NCBI GenBank assembly: GCA_015065325.1
Contig: SVQO01000004.1
Coordinates: 1 to 54,898 of the forward strand
Length of the DNA: 54,898 nucleotides
From: Oscillospiraceae bacterium
GTDB taxonomy: Bacteria; Bacillota; Clostridia; Oscillospirales; SIG627
Direction: 5' to 3'
The position numbers were made by a program, and so were the translations under genes. Each line of letters begins with the position of its first letter. The first letter of the stretch is position 1. Of the stretch, positions 1 to 6,612 are shown in pieces. Below the pieces are notes generated by a model. The model was not told the DNA's origin, did no database searches, and saw only the letters and a list, made by a program, of their open reading frames with translations.

Positions 1-112
1 TTCCACACAATTAAAAGTAATTTCTTACCACTAATCGTGCTTTGTCTTTGTACATTTTCGTCTTTGTTGTTCAATTTTCAAGGTTCGCCGCTGCGTCAAC
101 CGCAGCTTTTCT
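1..112 (-). other. Putative rRNA operon leader (rRNA itself beyond left edge)
   Basis: Read leftwards, this gene-free AT-rich stretch follows two tandem strong promoters. It contains a GCTGCG/CGCAGC hairpin (90-106) and the string CTTGAAAATTGAACAACA, which resembles the boxA-like leader found before 16S rRNA in many Firmicutes. No coding frame with a ribosome-binding site is visible. The assignment to an rRNA operon is inference, since the 16S gene would start outside the window. Confidence 0.45.
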
Positions 113-141
113 ATTATATCCAAACCATTCTGCTTTGTCAA
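113..141 (-). promoter_or_regulatory. Sigma-A promoter, proximal of a tandem pair
   Basis: On the minus strand TTGACA (141-136) and TATAAT (118-113) are separated by exactly 17 bp, a full consensus promoter pointing left out of the window. An A-rich tract lies just upstream of the -35, like an UP element. Confidence 0.75.
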
Positions 142-219
142 TACTTTTTTTGAATTTTCTCAAAAATCTTTTCGACTCTCTTCTTGGCTTGCCCTCCGCC
201 TCAGCGGCGGTGGAGTTAC

Positions 220-248
220 AGTTTAGCAAATAATCCCCGCATTGTCAA
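220..248 (-). promoter_or_regulatory. Sigma-A promoter, distal of a tandem pair
   Basis: Minus-strand TTGACA (248-243) and TAAACT (225-220) with a 17-bp spacer. The block AAAAAAAGTATTGACAA around its -35 is repeated at the proximal promoter 107 bp away, so the two promoters appear duplicated. Between this site and the SGNH gene at 385 I see no gene, and no clear terminator. Confidence 0.65.
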
Positions 249-384
249 TACTTTTTTTGGATTTTTTTTGGTTTTTTGGCATTTTTCGCTTTTTTTACAA
301 ACGTCACCAAAAATCAAGCCCCTTCAACTGTGCAAAAATGACAATTTCGAAATAGCATTCGACGTCCAAATTCCGATTTTTCTT

Positions 385-1401
385 TTATGATTCACGATTC
401 AATCCGGTTTCATACCTGCGAATTCTTTTTTCCAGATTTAAGGCATAATGGGTATGACCCAGGGAATTGGGATGAGTTCCGTCGTGCATAAACGCCATAG
501 CATGGGGAGTCAGTTCTCTTCCGTTGATCACTACGGCATTGGAATACTTGGAAGCTTCTGCCGCAATCGCTTCACGCACAGCAAAAAGCGTGTCACCGTA
601 CGCAAACACTTTGTCCTCCGTTTTGCGCCAGACGGGCAAGATCACATATACGGGTTTTTCGGTCACCTGTGCAAACAGTCTTTTAAAAAACTCCGGCATC
701 GCACGATGGAATTCCTCCTTAGAGGAGCGGCGGAAGTCGTTTGTGCCGAAGGCAACCAAATATCGGTCACAATCGGGAACGGAGTTTTCCGGGATATACT
801 CGGGACGGAATTTTGAGCCGCCCACGGAGAAATTATATCCCTCACAGTCCAACGCGCGGCACAGCTGGTCAAAATAGCCCATTCCCGTTACTTCGCTGTA
901 ATAGCCTTCGGAAATCGAGTCACCGTACACGGCCATTTTTCCGTTGCGCTTGCAGGGGACGATCCTCGCACCGTCGGACACTGCGATCTCGGTCAATTCG
1001 ATTACCATCAACGGAAGATAAACCGTCACCCGTTTCATTCCCTTTTGTAACGCAAACTCTGCCTTGCCATCCGGAAAACGAACGTATTTTTCTTCCTTTG
1101 GACGCTCAACGTGATCCAGCGCATAGTGGCTCGTTAAAAGTCCGTTTTCAAACAGAGAGAAATTCAGCATACCTGTTTGAGCATCGGTAACCGCACCGCA
1201 ATAGGAAATATTCAAGCTTTCCGCATCCGTCTCAAACTCCAGATATACGGACGTGGGACGTTTTTGCTGAGACGTCATTTTTCCCCAAAGGCTTTCCGCC
1301 TGCTTTGAGGAAAAGCGACGAATCACAATTTTTCCTTCTGCCTCCTCTACTGTATTTGCTCCGAAAATGATCTTTGATAAGATATCGAAATCCAGAATCA
1401 T
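385..1401 (-). CDS. SGNH/GDSL-type hydrolase (probable secondary-metabolite or carbohydrate esterase)
   Basis: A 338-residue protein with two parts: an N-terminal beta-rich region (about 1-150) and a C-terminal SGNH hydrolase domain. The four SGNH blocks are visible: GDS with Ser162 as nucleophile, a Gly-rich SVGGS block near 192-196, GTND with Asn221, and DGTHPN with Asp307 and His310. The architecture matches two-domain esterases that remove acyl groups from carbohydrates, but the substrate cannot be read from sequence. There is no signal peptide, so it is probably cytoplasmic. The ATG at 1401 follows GGGAGG. It is monocistronic and divergent from the thioredoxin gene. Confidence 0.8.
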   Translation of the reverse strand: MILDFDILSKIIFGANTVEEAEGKIVIRRFSSKQAESLWGKMTSQQKRPTSVYLEFETDAESLNISYCGAVTDAQTGMLNFSLFENGLLTSHYALDHVERPKEEKYVRFPDGKAEFALQKGMKRVTVYLPLMVIELTEIAVSDGARIVPCKRNGKMAVYGDSISEGYYSEVTGMGYFDQLCRALDCEGYNFSVGGSKFRPEYIPENSVPDCDRYLVAFGTNDFRRSSKEEFHRAMPEFFKRLFAQVTEKPVYVILPVWRKTEDKVFAYGDTLFAVREAIAAEASKYSNAVVINGRELTPHAMAFMHDGTHPNSLGHTHYALNLEKRIRRYETGLNRES

Positions 1402-1422
1402 AACGTCCTCCCGAAAAAAATC

Positions 1423-1450
1423 TTTACAACTACAACTATTATGGTATAAT
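1423..1450 (+). promoter_or_regulatory. Promoter for the thioredoxin-FTR pair
   Basis: TTTACA (1423-1428) and a perfect TATAAT (1445-1450) with a 16-bp spacer, followed by an AAAGGAG ribosome-binding site before the ATG at 1484. An in-frame ATG at 1367 lies upstream of this promoter and was rejected as start. Confidence 0.65.
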
Positions 1451-1483
1451 AGTGATGAAAAGTCAAGAAAGGAGACTGATTAT

Positions 1484-1798
1484 ATGAAAGAACTGACAAT
1501 TCAAAATTTTGATACCGAAATTCAAAATGCCGACGGAATTACCATTGTGGATTTTTGGGCAGACTGGTGCGGTCCCTGCCGCATGATCGCTCCGATTCTG
1601 GAGGAGGTCGACCGCGAGATCGAGGACGTAACCGTAATGAAGGTGAACGTTGACAAGGAGCCCGCCTTGGCAGACCGCTTCGGGATCAACGCCATTCCCA
1701 CGCTGATCTTTTTCAAGAATGGGGAGATCGTGAAGCAAAAAACAGGACTTTACCCCAGGGACGCACTGGATCTGATCATCAAGGAGATCCGCAGATGA
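1484..1798 (+). CDS. trxA: Thioredoxin
   Basis: This 104-residue protein is the full length of a classical thioredoxin. It carries the WCGPC active site (Cys29, Cys32), the buried Asp in VDFWA (Asp23) and the cis-proline AIPT (Pro72). It reduces protein disulfides in the cytoplasm. The start was chosen by the AAAGGAG site just upstream and the promoter at 1423-1450. Its stop overlaps the next start as ATGA, so it is translationally coupled to a small ferredoxin:thioredoxin reductase-like protein, suggesting reduction by ferredoxin instead of NADPH. Confidence 0.93.
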   Translation: MKELTIQNFDTEIQNADGITIVDFWADWCGPCRMIAPILEEVDREIEDVTVMKVNVDKEPALADRFGINAIPTLIFFKNGEIVKQKTGLYPRDALDLIIKEIRR

Positions 1799-1992
1799 AG
1801 ATTCGTTTCAACGAAGACAAGGCCGTGGTGGATATGATCAAGCAGGGTCTTGAGGAAAAAGGTGGCTATTGCCCTTGCCGCAGAGAAATATCCGAGGACA
1901 CAAAATGCATGTGCAAGGAATTCCGCGAGCAGATCAAGGACCCCGAATTCGAGGGCTATTGTCACTGCTTATTATATTATAAGGAAAAGTAA
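1795..1992 (+). CDS. Ferredoxin:thioredoxin reductase catalytic-chain-like protein (65 aa)
   Basis: A 65-residue protein with three CxC pairs: CPC (26-28), CMC (38-40) and CHC (56-58). Together these make a CPC-x9-CxC-x15-CHC layout. The plant/cyanobacterial FTR catalytic chain uses CPC-x16-CPC-x8-CHC to hold a 4Fe-4S cluster next to a redox disulfide, so the cysteine inventory is kept with altered spacing and a smaller body. No variable FTR subunit is encoded nearby. It overlaps thioredoxin by four bases. The likely role is passing electrons from ferredoxin to the neighbouring thioredoxin; this is inferred from family and context. Confidence 0.75.
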   Translation: MKIRFNEDKAVVDMIKQGLEEKGGYCPCRREISEDTKCMCKEFREQIKDPEFEGYCHCLLYYKEK

Positions 1993-2033
1993 ACAAGAAA
2001 GAACGTCACCGTCGGTGACGTTCTTTCTTGTTT
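1991..2033. terminator. Bidirectional intrinsic terminator
   Basis: A perfect 21-bp inverted repeat (1991-2011 and 2013-2033) flanked by A and T tracts sits between the convergent FTR-like and trpB genes and serves both strands. The trpB stop codon lies at its edge. Confidence 0.85.
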
Positions 2034-3253
2034 TATCGAATTCCGTAGTTTTCGATGACGTAATCCATATCTTTATCCCCTCTGCCGGAGAGGTTGATCA
2101 AAACGGAGCCCTTATCCATTTCCTTAGCAAGCTTCATACCGAAGGCAACGGCGTGGGAGCTTTCGATGGCGGGGATAATTCCCTCCATGCGAGAAAGCTT
2201 GAAAAATGCGTCAATGGTTTCTTCATCGTCGATGACGTCGTACTTCACTCTGCCGATGGACTGCAAAAACGCGTGTTCAGGGCCGGAGGAAGGATAATCC
2301 AGGCCGCTTGCCACGGAATACACGGGTGCGGGATCACCGTTTTCATCCTTGAGCATAATGCTGTTAAAGCCGTGCATAATTCCTTCGGTTCCGTATTTTA
2401 AGCTGGCGGCGTGATCTCCCAGTTTGGGACCGCGGCCCAAAGGCTCGATGCCGTAGATATCTACGGGGTCATTGAGAAATCCCGCAAAAAGGCCTGCTGC
2501 ATTGGAGCCGCCACCCACGCAAGCTACAATAGCGTCGGGCAAATGGCCGGTCATATCAACAAACTGTTCTCTGGCCTCAATTCCAACAACACTTTGGAAA
2601 TCGCGGACCATCATGGGAAAGGGATGGGGACCGAGAACGGATCCGATGCAGTAAATGGCGTCATTGTACTCCTTGCTGTATGCGTCAAAGGCGGCGTCAA
2701 CTGCTTCCTTCAGCGTCTGCAGACCGTGGGTCACTTCCACCACGTTTGCACCGAGGATCTTCATTCTGGCAACGTTGGGCGCCTGCTTCTTAATATCCAC
2801 GGAGCCCATATAAATATCGCATTCCAGACCGAAATAGGCAGCCGCAGTGGCAAGTGCCACACCGTGCTGACCTGCGCCGGTTTCTGCGATAACCTTCTTT
2901 TTGCCCATATACTTGGCAAGGAGCGCTTCGCCCATACAGTGGTTGAGCTTGTGTGCGCCGGAATGGTTCAAATCCTCACGCTTTGCATAAAGCTGAACCT
3001 TTCCGCCAAGGTAATCGGAGAGGCGTTCCAAGTGGGTGACAGGAGTAGGACGCCCCTGGAATTCTTTGCGAATTCTGCGCAGTTCAGCGATAAACTTGCG
3101 AGACTGGCAAATAGAATAATACGCTTCGGTGATCTCTGCCATGGCGTTCTTCAGCTTTTCGTCGATATATACGCCGCCGAATCTTCCGAAGTATCCATCC
3201 TTATCGGGATAGGTATTAAAATAGGTATCAAAATCAACACCGTTGAGTTTCAT
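2033..3253 (-). CDS. trpB: Tryptophan synthase beta chain, stand-alone
   Basis: A 406-residue TrpB that condenses indole with serine to make tryptophan using PLP. The PLP-lysine motif reads HSGAHKLN (usual HTGAHKIN). Also present are GAGQHGVA, the phosphate-binding GGGSNAAG and [10 protein letters not shown]. The ATG at 3253 is preferred over an upstream in-frame TTG at 3268, because that TTG overlaps the GGAGG. No trpA or other trp gene is adjacent. Transcription is controlled by a T-box leader with a UGG specifier, so the gene should be on when charged tRNA-Trp is low. The lone gene suggests indole salvage; a trpA elsewhere in the genome cannot be excluded. Confidence 0.9.
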   Translation of the reverse strand: MKLNGVDFDTYFNTYPDKDGYFGRFGGVYIDEKLKNAMAEITEAYYSICQSRKFIAELRRIRKEFQGRPTPVTHLERLSDYLGGKVQLYAKREDLNHSGAHKLNHCMGEALLAKYMGKKKVIAETGAGQHGVALATAAAYFGLECDIYMGSVDIKKQAPNVARMKILGANVVEVTHGLQTLKEAVDAAFDAYSKEYNDAIYCIGSVLGPHPFPMMVRDFQSVVGIEAREQFVDMTGHLPDAIVACVGGGSNAAGLFAGFLNDPVDIYGIEPLGRGPKLGDHAASLKYGTEGIMHGFNSIMLKDENGDPAPVYSVASGLDYPSSGPEHAFLQSIGRVKYDVIDDEETIDAFFKLSRMEGIIPAIESSHAVAFGMKLAKEMDKGSVLINLSGRGDKDMDYVIENYGIR

Positions 3254-3286
3254 TTCATTATCCTCCAAACATTGTTCGTATCATAT

Positions 3287-3343
3287 TTAATTTTCGGGTT
3301 TGAGTGAAGAACGCCATCGCTCTTTCAATCGGATCGGAATCAT
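3287..3343 (-). CDS. Possible 18-codon leader ORF between T-box and trpB
   Basis: Just after the T-box terminator a GGAGG is followed 8 nt later by ATG and an 18-codon frame ending TAA. It contains one Trp codon and several basic residues, and lies 33 nt upstream of the trpB start. It may be translated as a small upstream ORF, or the GGAGG may be chance. I recognise no family. Confidence 0.25.
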   Translation of the reverse strand: MIPIRLKERWRSSLKPEN

Positions 3344-3354
3344 ACTTTTTTTCC

Positions 3355-3615
3355 TCCAAAAAATAACCGCCCCAAACGGAAACCGTTTGGGGCGAATCAA
3401 ATCCGCGGTACCACCCAAATTCATCGCCGAAGCGATGCACTCACGCGTACGTTCATACACGATCCGATATAACGGTCGGCTCCCGTCTCCCCTACTCGTT
3501 TTTTCTTTCGGTTTGCCCTCACGAGTCCATTCCCGAGATCTTTTCCCGCCGCGCTTCCACCTACCGCGGCTCGCTGAAAGGAGTTTGATCAGGGTACTAC
3601 TCTCGTTCATCGGTT
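3355..3615 (-). promoter_or_regulatory. T-box riboswitch, tRNA-Trp specific, upstream of trpB
   Basis: The minus-strand leader contains the T-box antiterminator motif GGGTGGTACCGCGG (3416-3403), a stem I whose base pairs CGAG with CTCG, and an AGTAGTA internal motif. The specifier position reads GAA-TGG-AC, with TGG at 3529-3527, a tryptophan codon. A terminator hairpin lies between the T-box motif and trpB. Uncharged tRNA-Trp should pair with the specifier and the T-box bulge, stabilise the antiterminator and allow trpB transcription. Confidence 0.92.
3356..3393 (-). terminator. Regulated terminator of the trp T-box
   Basis: GCCCCAAACGG and its complement (3393-3383 and 3379-3369) form an 11-bp stem with a 3-nt loop, followed on the minus strand by GGTTATTTTTT. 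It is the alternative to the antiterminator formed by the T-box motif. Confidence 0.9.
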
Positions 3616-3621
3616 TTGGCT

Positions 3622-3650
3622 ATTATAACAAAGGAAATTTTCTTTGTCAA
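3622..3650 (-). promoter_or_regulatory. Promoter of the trpB T-box transcript
   Basis: TTGACA (3650-3645) and TATAAT (3627-3622) with a 17-bp spacer, both at full consensus. The -35 overlaps the stop codon of the upstream small gene. Confidence 0.88.
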
Positions 3651-3853
3651 GAGTTTTTGCCAAAGGCGATCTCTCCTGCCTTTTGGAAGATCTCATCCAC
3701 GGACAATGAATCTCGCTCGTCCAAGAAGTCGATCATGGTCAGAGTATGTTCAGGATTTGCCAAGGCGAGAGAAACCGAAAGCATCTCATCGCGGGAAAGG
3801 TCAAAGTGAGAAAGTCGGGTCAAAAGCTCTTTTCTGATATCTTTTTCTTCCAT
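3647..3853 (-). CDS. Small hypothetical protein at the end of the chromate-transporter operon
   Basis: A 68-residue acidic, helical protein with no recognised domain, signal or membrane segment. The ATG at 3853 follows a TTTGGAG site. An in-frame TTG at 3865 overlaps that site and was rejected. It starts next to the stop of the chromate-transporter half and is probably co-transcribed with it. The trpB promoter -35 box overlaps its stop codon. The function is unknown. Confidence 0.55.
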   Translation of the reverse strand: MEEKDIRKELLTRLSHFDLSRDEMLSVSLALANPEHTLTMIDFLDERDSLSVDEIFQKAGEIAFGKNS

Positions 3854-3854
3854 T

Positions 3855-4457
3855 TTAAACTCCAAAGATCACAATACCGAGAACAGCAGAAACGCCAATG
3901 GATAGGATAGGGGAAATCGCTTTTTTCTTCCATTTTTTCCAGCCAAAGCGCATCAAAAATACCAGTGCGAACATCAAAACGGTCTTCCACTCGGGAATCA
4001 AAGTCTTGGTGAAGCCATCGACAAAAACGGTGTTGAAGGCAGGGATCAGACCCAAGAGGATAAATTTGATGCCCATCGCGAGAATAATTCCCACGATGCA
4101 AGGCTTCACGGCATCCAGCGCGGCACGGGTATCCTTTCGTTCCAGAAAGCCCTTCAGACATTTTGCGATGAGCAAAATAATAACGAAAGAGGGTGTGATA
4201 GCGCCAAGAGTTGCAACGAAGCCGCCGATCGGTCCGGCGCACGTGGTGCCTACGTAGGTTGCGGTATTGACCATCACGGGACCGGGAGTGGATTCCGCAA
4301 CGCCCAGAATATACGAAAACATATCGGAGCTGATCCCCCATTCCTCGTGGGCAAGAAGCACCTCCTCGATCAGACGAAGAGAGCCGTAGCCACCTCCGAA
4401 AGTAAACAGACCTACCTTAAAAAATTCCCAATACAAAAGGAGAAGATTAACGATCAT
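3855..4457 (-). CDS. Chromate transporter family protein, second half-size subunit
   Basis: A 200-residue membrane protein with about six hydrophobic segments and the CHR-family signatures FTFGGGYGSL near the N-terminus and AESTPGPVMVNTATYVG after it. Full-length ChrA has two such halves in one chain; here they are separate genes, and this one overlaps its partner by 11 bp. Short-chain CHR proteins are expected to pair as antiparallel homologues. CHR proteins export chromate with sulfate-like anions, but the physiological substrate in gut anaerobes is uncertain. Confidence 0.85.
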   Translation of the reverse strand: MIVNLLLLYWEFFKVGLFTFGGGYGSLRLIEEVLLAHEEWGISSDMFSYILGVAESTPGPVMVNTATYVGTTCAGPIGGFVATLGAITPSFVIILLIAKCLKGFLERKDTRAALDAVKPCIVGIILAMGIKFILLGLIPAFNTVFVDGFTKTLIPEWKTVLMFALVFLMRFGWKKWKKKAISPILSIGVSAVLGIVIFGV

Positions 4458-5040
4458 TCTCGTCCCCTCCCCTCTTTTTCATTGCGTTTACGCCGTAGAT
4501 CACAAGACCTACCGTGGCGGAAATGATGATCAAATAGATGGAAGAAAACGCAAAGAAGCCAAAGCTTACGCACAGCATAACAAGCAGTGACAGAGAAAAG
4601 ATCACCCACGAAAGGAGATTTTTCTTCATCTTCTTAAACATTTTCCAGCCCGCACCGAAAATGAGGAATGCAACCGCAGCCTTAATACCGCGGAAGGCAC
4701 TTGCAACCCAACGGATCGCAAGAAAGTTTTCCAAAAACAGAGCGATCACCCCAATGATGATCAGGGAAGGCAGGACCACGCCCGCCGTTGCCATTGCAGA
4801 GCCGAGTGCTCCGCTCACCTTATAGCCGACAAAGGTGGCGGTATTGATGGCAAGGGGGCCCGGAGTGGATTCCGCAACCACGGTAATATCCATCATTTCA
4901 TCGTGAGACAGCCACTTTTTTTCGCTGACGCATTCGTTTTCGATAATGGAGATCATTGCGTAGCCACCGCCGAAGGTGAACGCACCGATCTTAAAAAAGG
5001 TGGCAAACAGCTTCCAAAGTGATTTTTTCGTTTTCGTCAA
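4447..5040 (-). CDS. Chromate transporter family protein, first half-size subunit
   Basis: A 197-residue membrane protein with the same CHR hallmarks as its downstream partner: FTFGGGYAMI near residues 22-31 and AESTPGPLAINTATFVG around 55-71. Its C-terminus is basic and probably cytoplasmic. It starts within the stop region of the C_GCAxxG gene (4-bp overlap) and ends inside the next CHR gene. The three genes therefore form one translationally coupled operon, with the two halves probably assembling into one carrier. Confidence 0.85.
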   Translation of the reverse strand: MTKTKKSLWKLFATFFKIGAFTFGGGYAMISIIENECVSEKKWLSHDEMMDITVVAESTPGPLAINTATFVGYKVSGALGSAMATAGVVLPSLIIIGVIALFLENFLAIRWVASAFRGIKAAVAFLIFGAGWKMFKKMKKNLLSWVIFSLSLLVMLCVSFGFFAFSSIYLIIISATVGLVIYGVNAMKKRGGDENDR

Positions 5041-5501
5041 AGGGCGCCCTCCTCTTTCAGATATTGCTCCAGAATTTCCGCCGCAGCGCGTACCACACGG
5101 GCGCAGGGACGGGATTTATAATACTCCTCGGTGCGGGGGGATGCAGTTCCTCCCACCTGAACCTTATTTTTCAAAATTTCTTTGCATATCAATGAATTAC
5201 AGCGTGCTTCGAAGCGCTTACCCAGCTCCTGCACGCGGGGATAAAGAGCATCCTTTTCCGGAGAAGAAAGATCCTCATAGCCGAAAAGATGGCCAACCAC
5301 CAACGTCATTCCGCTGAACGCACCGCAAACCTGCCTCATTCTGCCAAAGCCTCCTCCGAAGGGGGACGCCAGACGAAGCGCTTCTTTCTCCTCAACACCC
5401 ACTGCAGGCGCAAACGCACCGTACAGCGCCTGTGCACAGTTATAGCCGGAGAGAAACAGGCGCTCGGCTCGATCTGAATAAGTTTCACTTGCCAAAATCA
5501 T
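5037..5501 (-). CDS. C_GCAxxG_C_C family redox-type protein
   Basis: A 154-residue protein matching the C_GCAxxG_C_C family. It has an early YNCAQA cysteine, a central CGAFSG (CGAxxG) block, a Cys pair in RCNSLICKEIL and a final Cys in RPCARVV. These conserved cysteines suggest a metal or redox centre, but no member function is firmly established to my knowledge. The ATG follows GTGAGGAATT. It is first in an operon with the split chromate transporter, which suggests a link to oxyanion or redox handling (inference). Confidence 0.78.
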   Translation of the reverse strand: MILASETYSDRAERLFLSGYNCAQALYGAFAPAVGVEEKEALRLASPFGGGFGRMRQVCGAFSGMTLVVGHLFGYEDLSSPEKDALYPRVQELGKRFEARCNSLICKEILKNKVQVGGTASPRTEEYYKSRPCARVVRAAAEILEQYLKEEGAL

Positions 5502-5520
5502 AATTCCTCACAGTCGCAGA

Positions 5521-5548
5521 AAACTCTCCGGCGTACGCCGGAGAGTTT
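5521..5548 (-). terminator. Intrinsic terminator after the CD1247-like gene
   Basis: A perfect 28-bp GC-rich palindrome followed on the minus strand by TTTTCT, seven bases past the stop of the gene at 5555. The T tract is short, so some read-through into the downstream operon is plausible. Confidence 0.65.
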
Positions 5549-5554
5549 CGATCA

Positions 5555-5944
5555 TCAGTCTTCCAAGGGGATCTCTTTAGAGCATGCGGGACAGGGGAAC
5601 GTCTTGTCCTCGGGCATCTCTTCAAAGCAGATATTGTTGCCGCAATGGGGACAGGTTACTTCGTAGCAATCCTCCTCATCGTCATCGTCGTCGCAACAAC
5701 AGCAGCAATCCTCATCGTCACACTCGCCGAAGAGTTCCTCCTCAACGTTGGTCAGATCCTCGTCAAGTGCTTCCAAGTACTCGTTGATATCGTCCACATC
5801 GTCCTGAACGGAGATGACCTCCTCAGCCAGATCTCCGAGAATGTCTGCCATCAGCTTAATGATCTTGCCTTCCTTGGTGTCTGCCTGGAAGTCAAGTCCT
5901 TCCATCAAGCCCTTAAGATATGCAACCTTTTCAGTAACAGTCAT
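5555..5944 (-). CDS. CD1247 N-terminal domain protein with zinc-ribbon tail
   Basis: A 129-residue acidic protein. The N-terminal 70 residues form a helical segment like the clostridial CD1247 N-terminal domain. The middle holds a run of five cysteines followed by five aspartates (about 78-91). The C-terminal 35 residues look like a zinc ribbon (CPHC and CPAC pairs). It lies 14 bp downstream of efp and is probably co-transcribed with it, a pairing I associate with clostridial genomes. The function is unknown; metal binding is likely from the cysteine content. Confidence 0.7.
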   Translation of the reverse strand: MTVTEKVAYLKGLMEGLDFQADTKEGKIIKLMADILGDLAEEVISVQDDVDDINEYLEALDEDLTNVEEELFGECDDEDCCCCCDDDDDEEDCYEVTCPHCGNNICFEEMPEDKTFPCPACSKEIPLED

Positions 5945-5958
5945 AATTTTTCTCCTGA

Positions 5959-6519
5959 TTATACTCTTTCCAGATATTCACCGGTACGGGTATCGATCTT
6001 CAGTACGTCGCCCTCGTTTACGAACAGGGGAACCTTGATCTGAGCGCCGGTCTCCAGCGTAGCGGGCTTGGAAGCGCCGGTAGCGGTATCACCCTTGAAG
6101 CCGGGATCGGTCTGGGTTACTGCCAGCTCAACAAACATAGGAGGCTCAACGCCGAATACGTTGCCCTTGAAGGAAAGAACCTTGCAGATCATTTCCTCCT
6201 TCACGAACTTGAAGTTGTCGCCAACCAGATCGTGAGAAACCAGGGTCTCCTCCCAGGTCTCGGTATCCATAAAGTGATACAGGTCACCGTCGTCGTAGGA
6301 GTACTGCATATCCTTTCTCTCTACGAAAGCGGGAGTGAACTTTTCGGTGGGGTTAAAGGTCTTTTCCACCACGGAGCCGGTGATCACGTTTCTCAGCTTG
6401 GTACGGACGAATGCCGCTCCCTTACCGGGTTTTACGTGCTGAAACTCGATAACCTGCATTGCTGCGCCATCCATTTCAAAGGTAACGCCGTTTCTGAAAT
6501 CGCCTGCTGTAATTGCCAT
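5959..6519 (-). CDS. efp: Translation elongation factor P
   Basis: A 186-residue EF-P of standard length with a KOW-like domain I and two OB domains. It binds between the P and E sites and relieves stalling at polyproline. The tip loop [10 protein letters not shown] places the lysine that is modified in many bacteria at about residue 33. The ATG at 6519 follows TGGAGG; a longer in-frame start overlaps that site. It has its own promoter at 6562-6590, only 25-50 bp from the stop of the upstream M24 peptidase, which in many Firmicutes is also efp's neighbour. Confidence 0.95.
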   Translation of the reverse strand: MAITAGDFRNGVTFEMDGAAMQVIEFQHVKPGKGAAFVRTKLRNVITGSVVEKTFNPTEKFTPAFVERKDMQYSYDDGDLYHFMDTETWEETLVSHDLVGDNFKFVKEEMICKVLSFKGNVFGVEPPMFVELAVTQTDPGFKGDTATGASKPATLETGAQIKVPLFVNEGDVLKIDTRTGEYLERV

Positions 6520-6561
6520 AGTATCCTCCAAAAAAACATAATATTATCAGTTTACTGAGGT

Positions 6562-6590
6562 ATTATACCACTTTTTTCTATCGTTTGCAA
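6562..6590 (-). promoter_or_regulatory. Promoter of efp
   Basis: TTGCAA (6590-6585) and TATAAT (6567-6562) on the minus strand with a 17-bp spacer, about 40 bp upstream of the efp start. Confidence 0.75.
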
Positions 6591-6612
6591 GATATATTTG
6601 CAAAAAATCCCA

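Noticed and set aside
185..215. GC-rich hairpin in the left intergenic region as a terminator
   Set aside because: Stem is imperfect and lacks a T tract in either direction; it is more likely part of the promoter-proximal leader.
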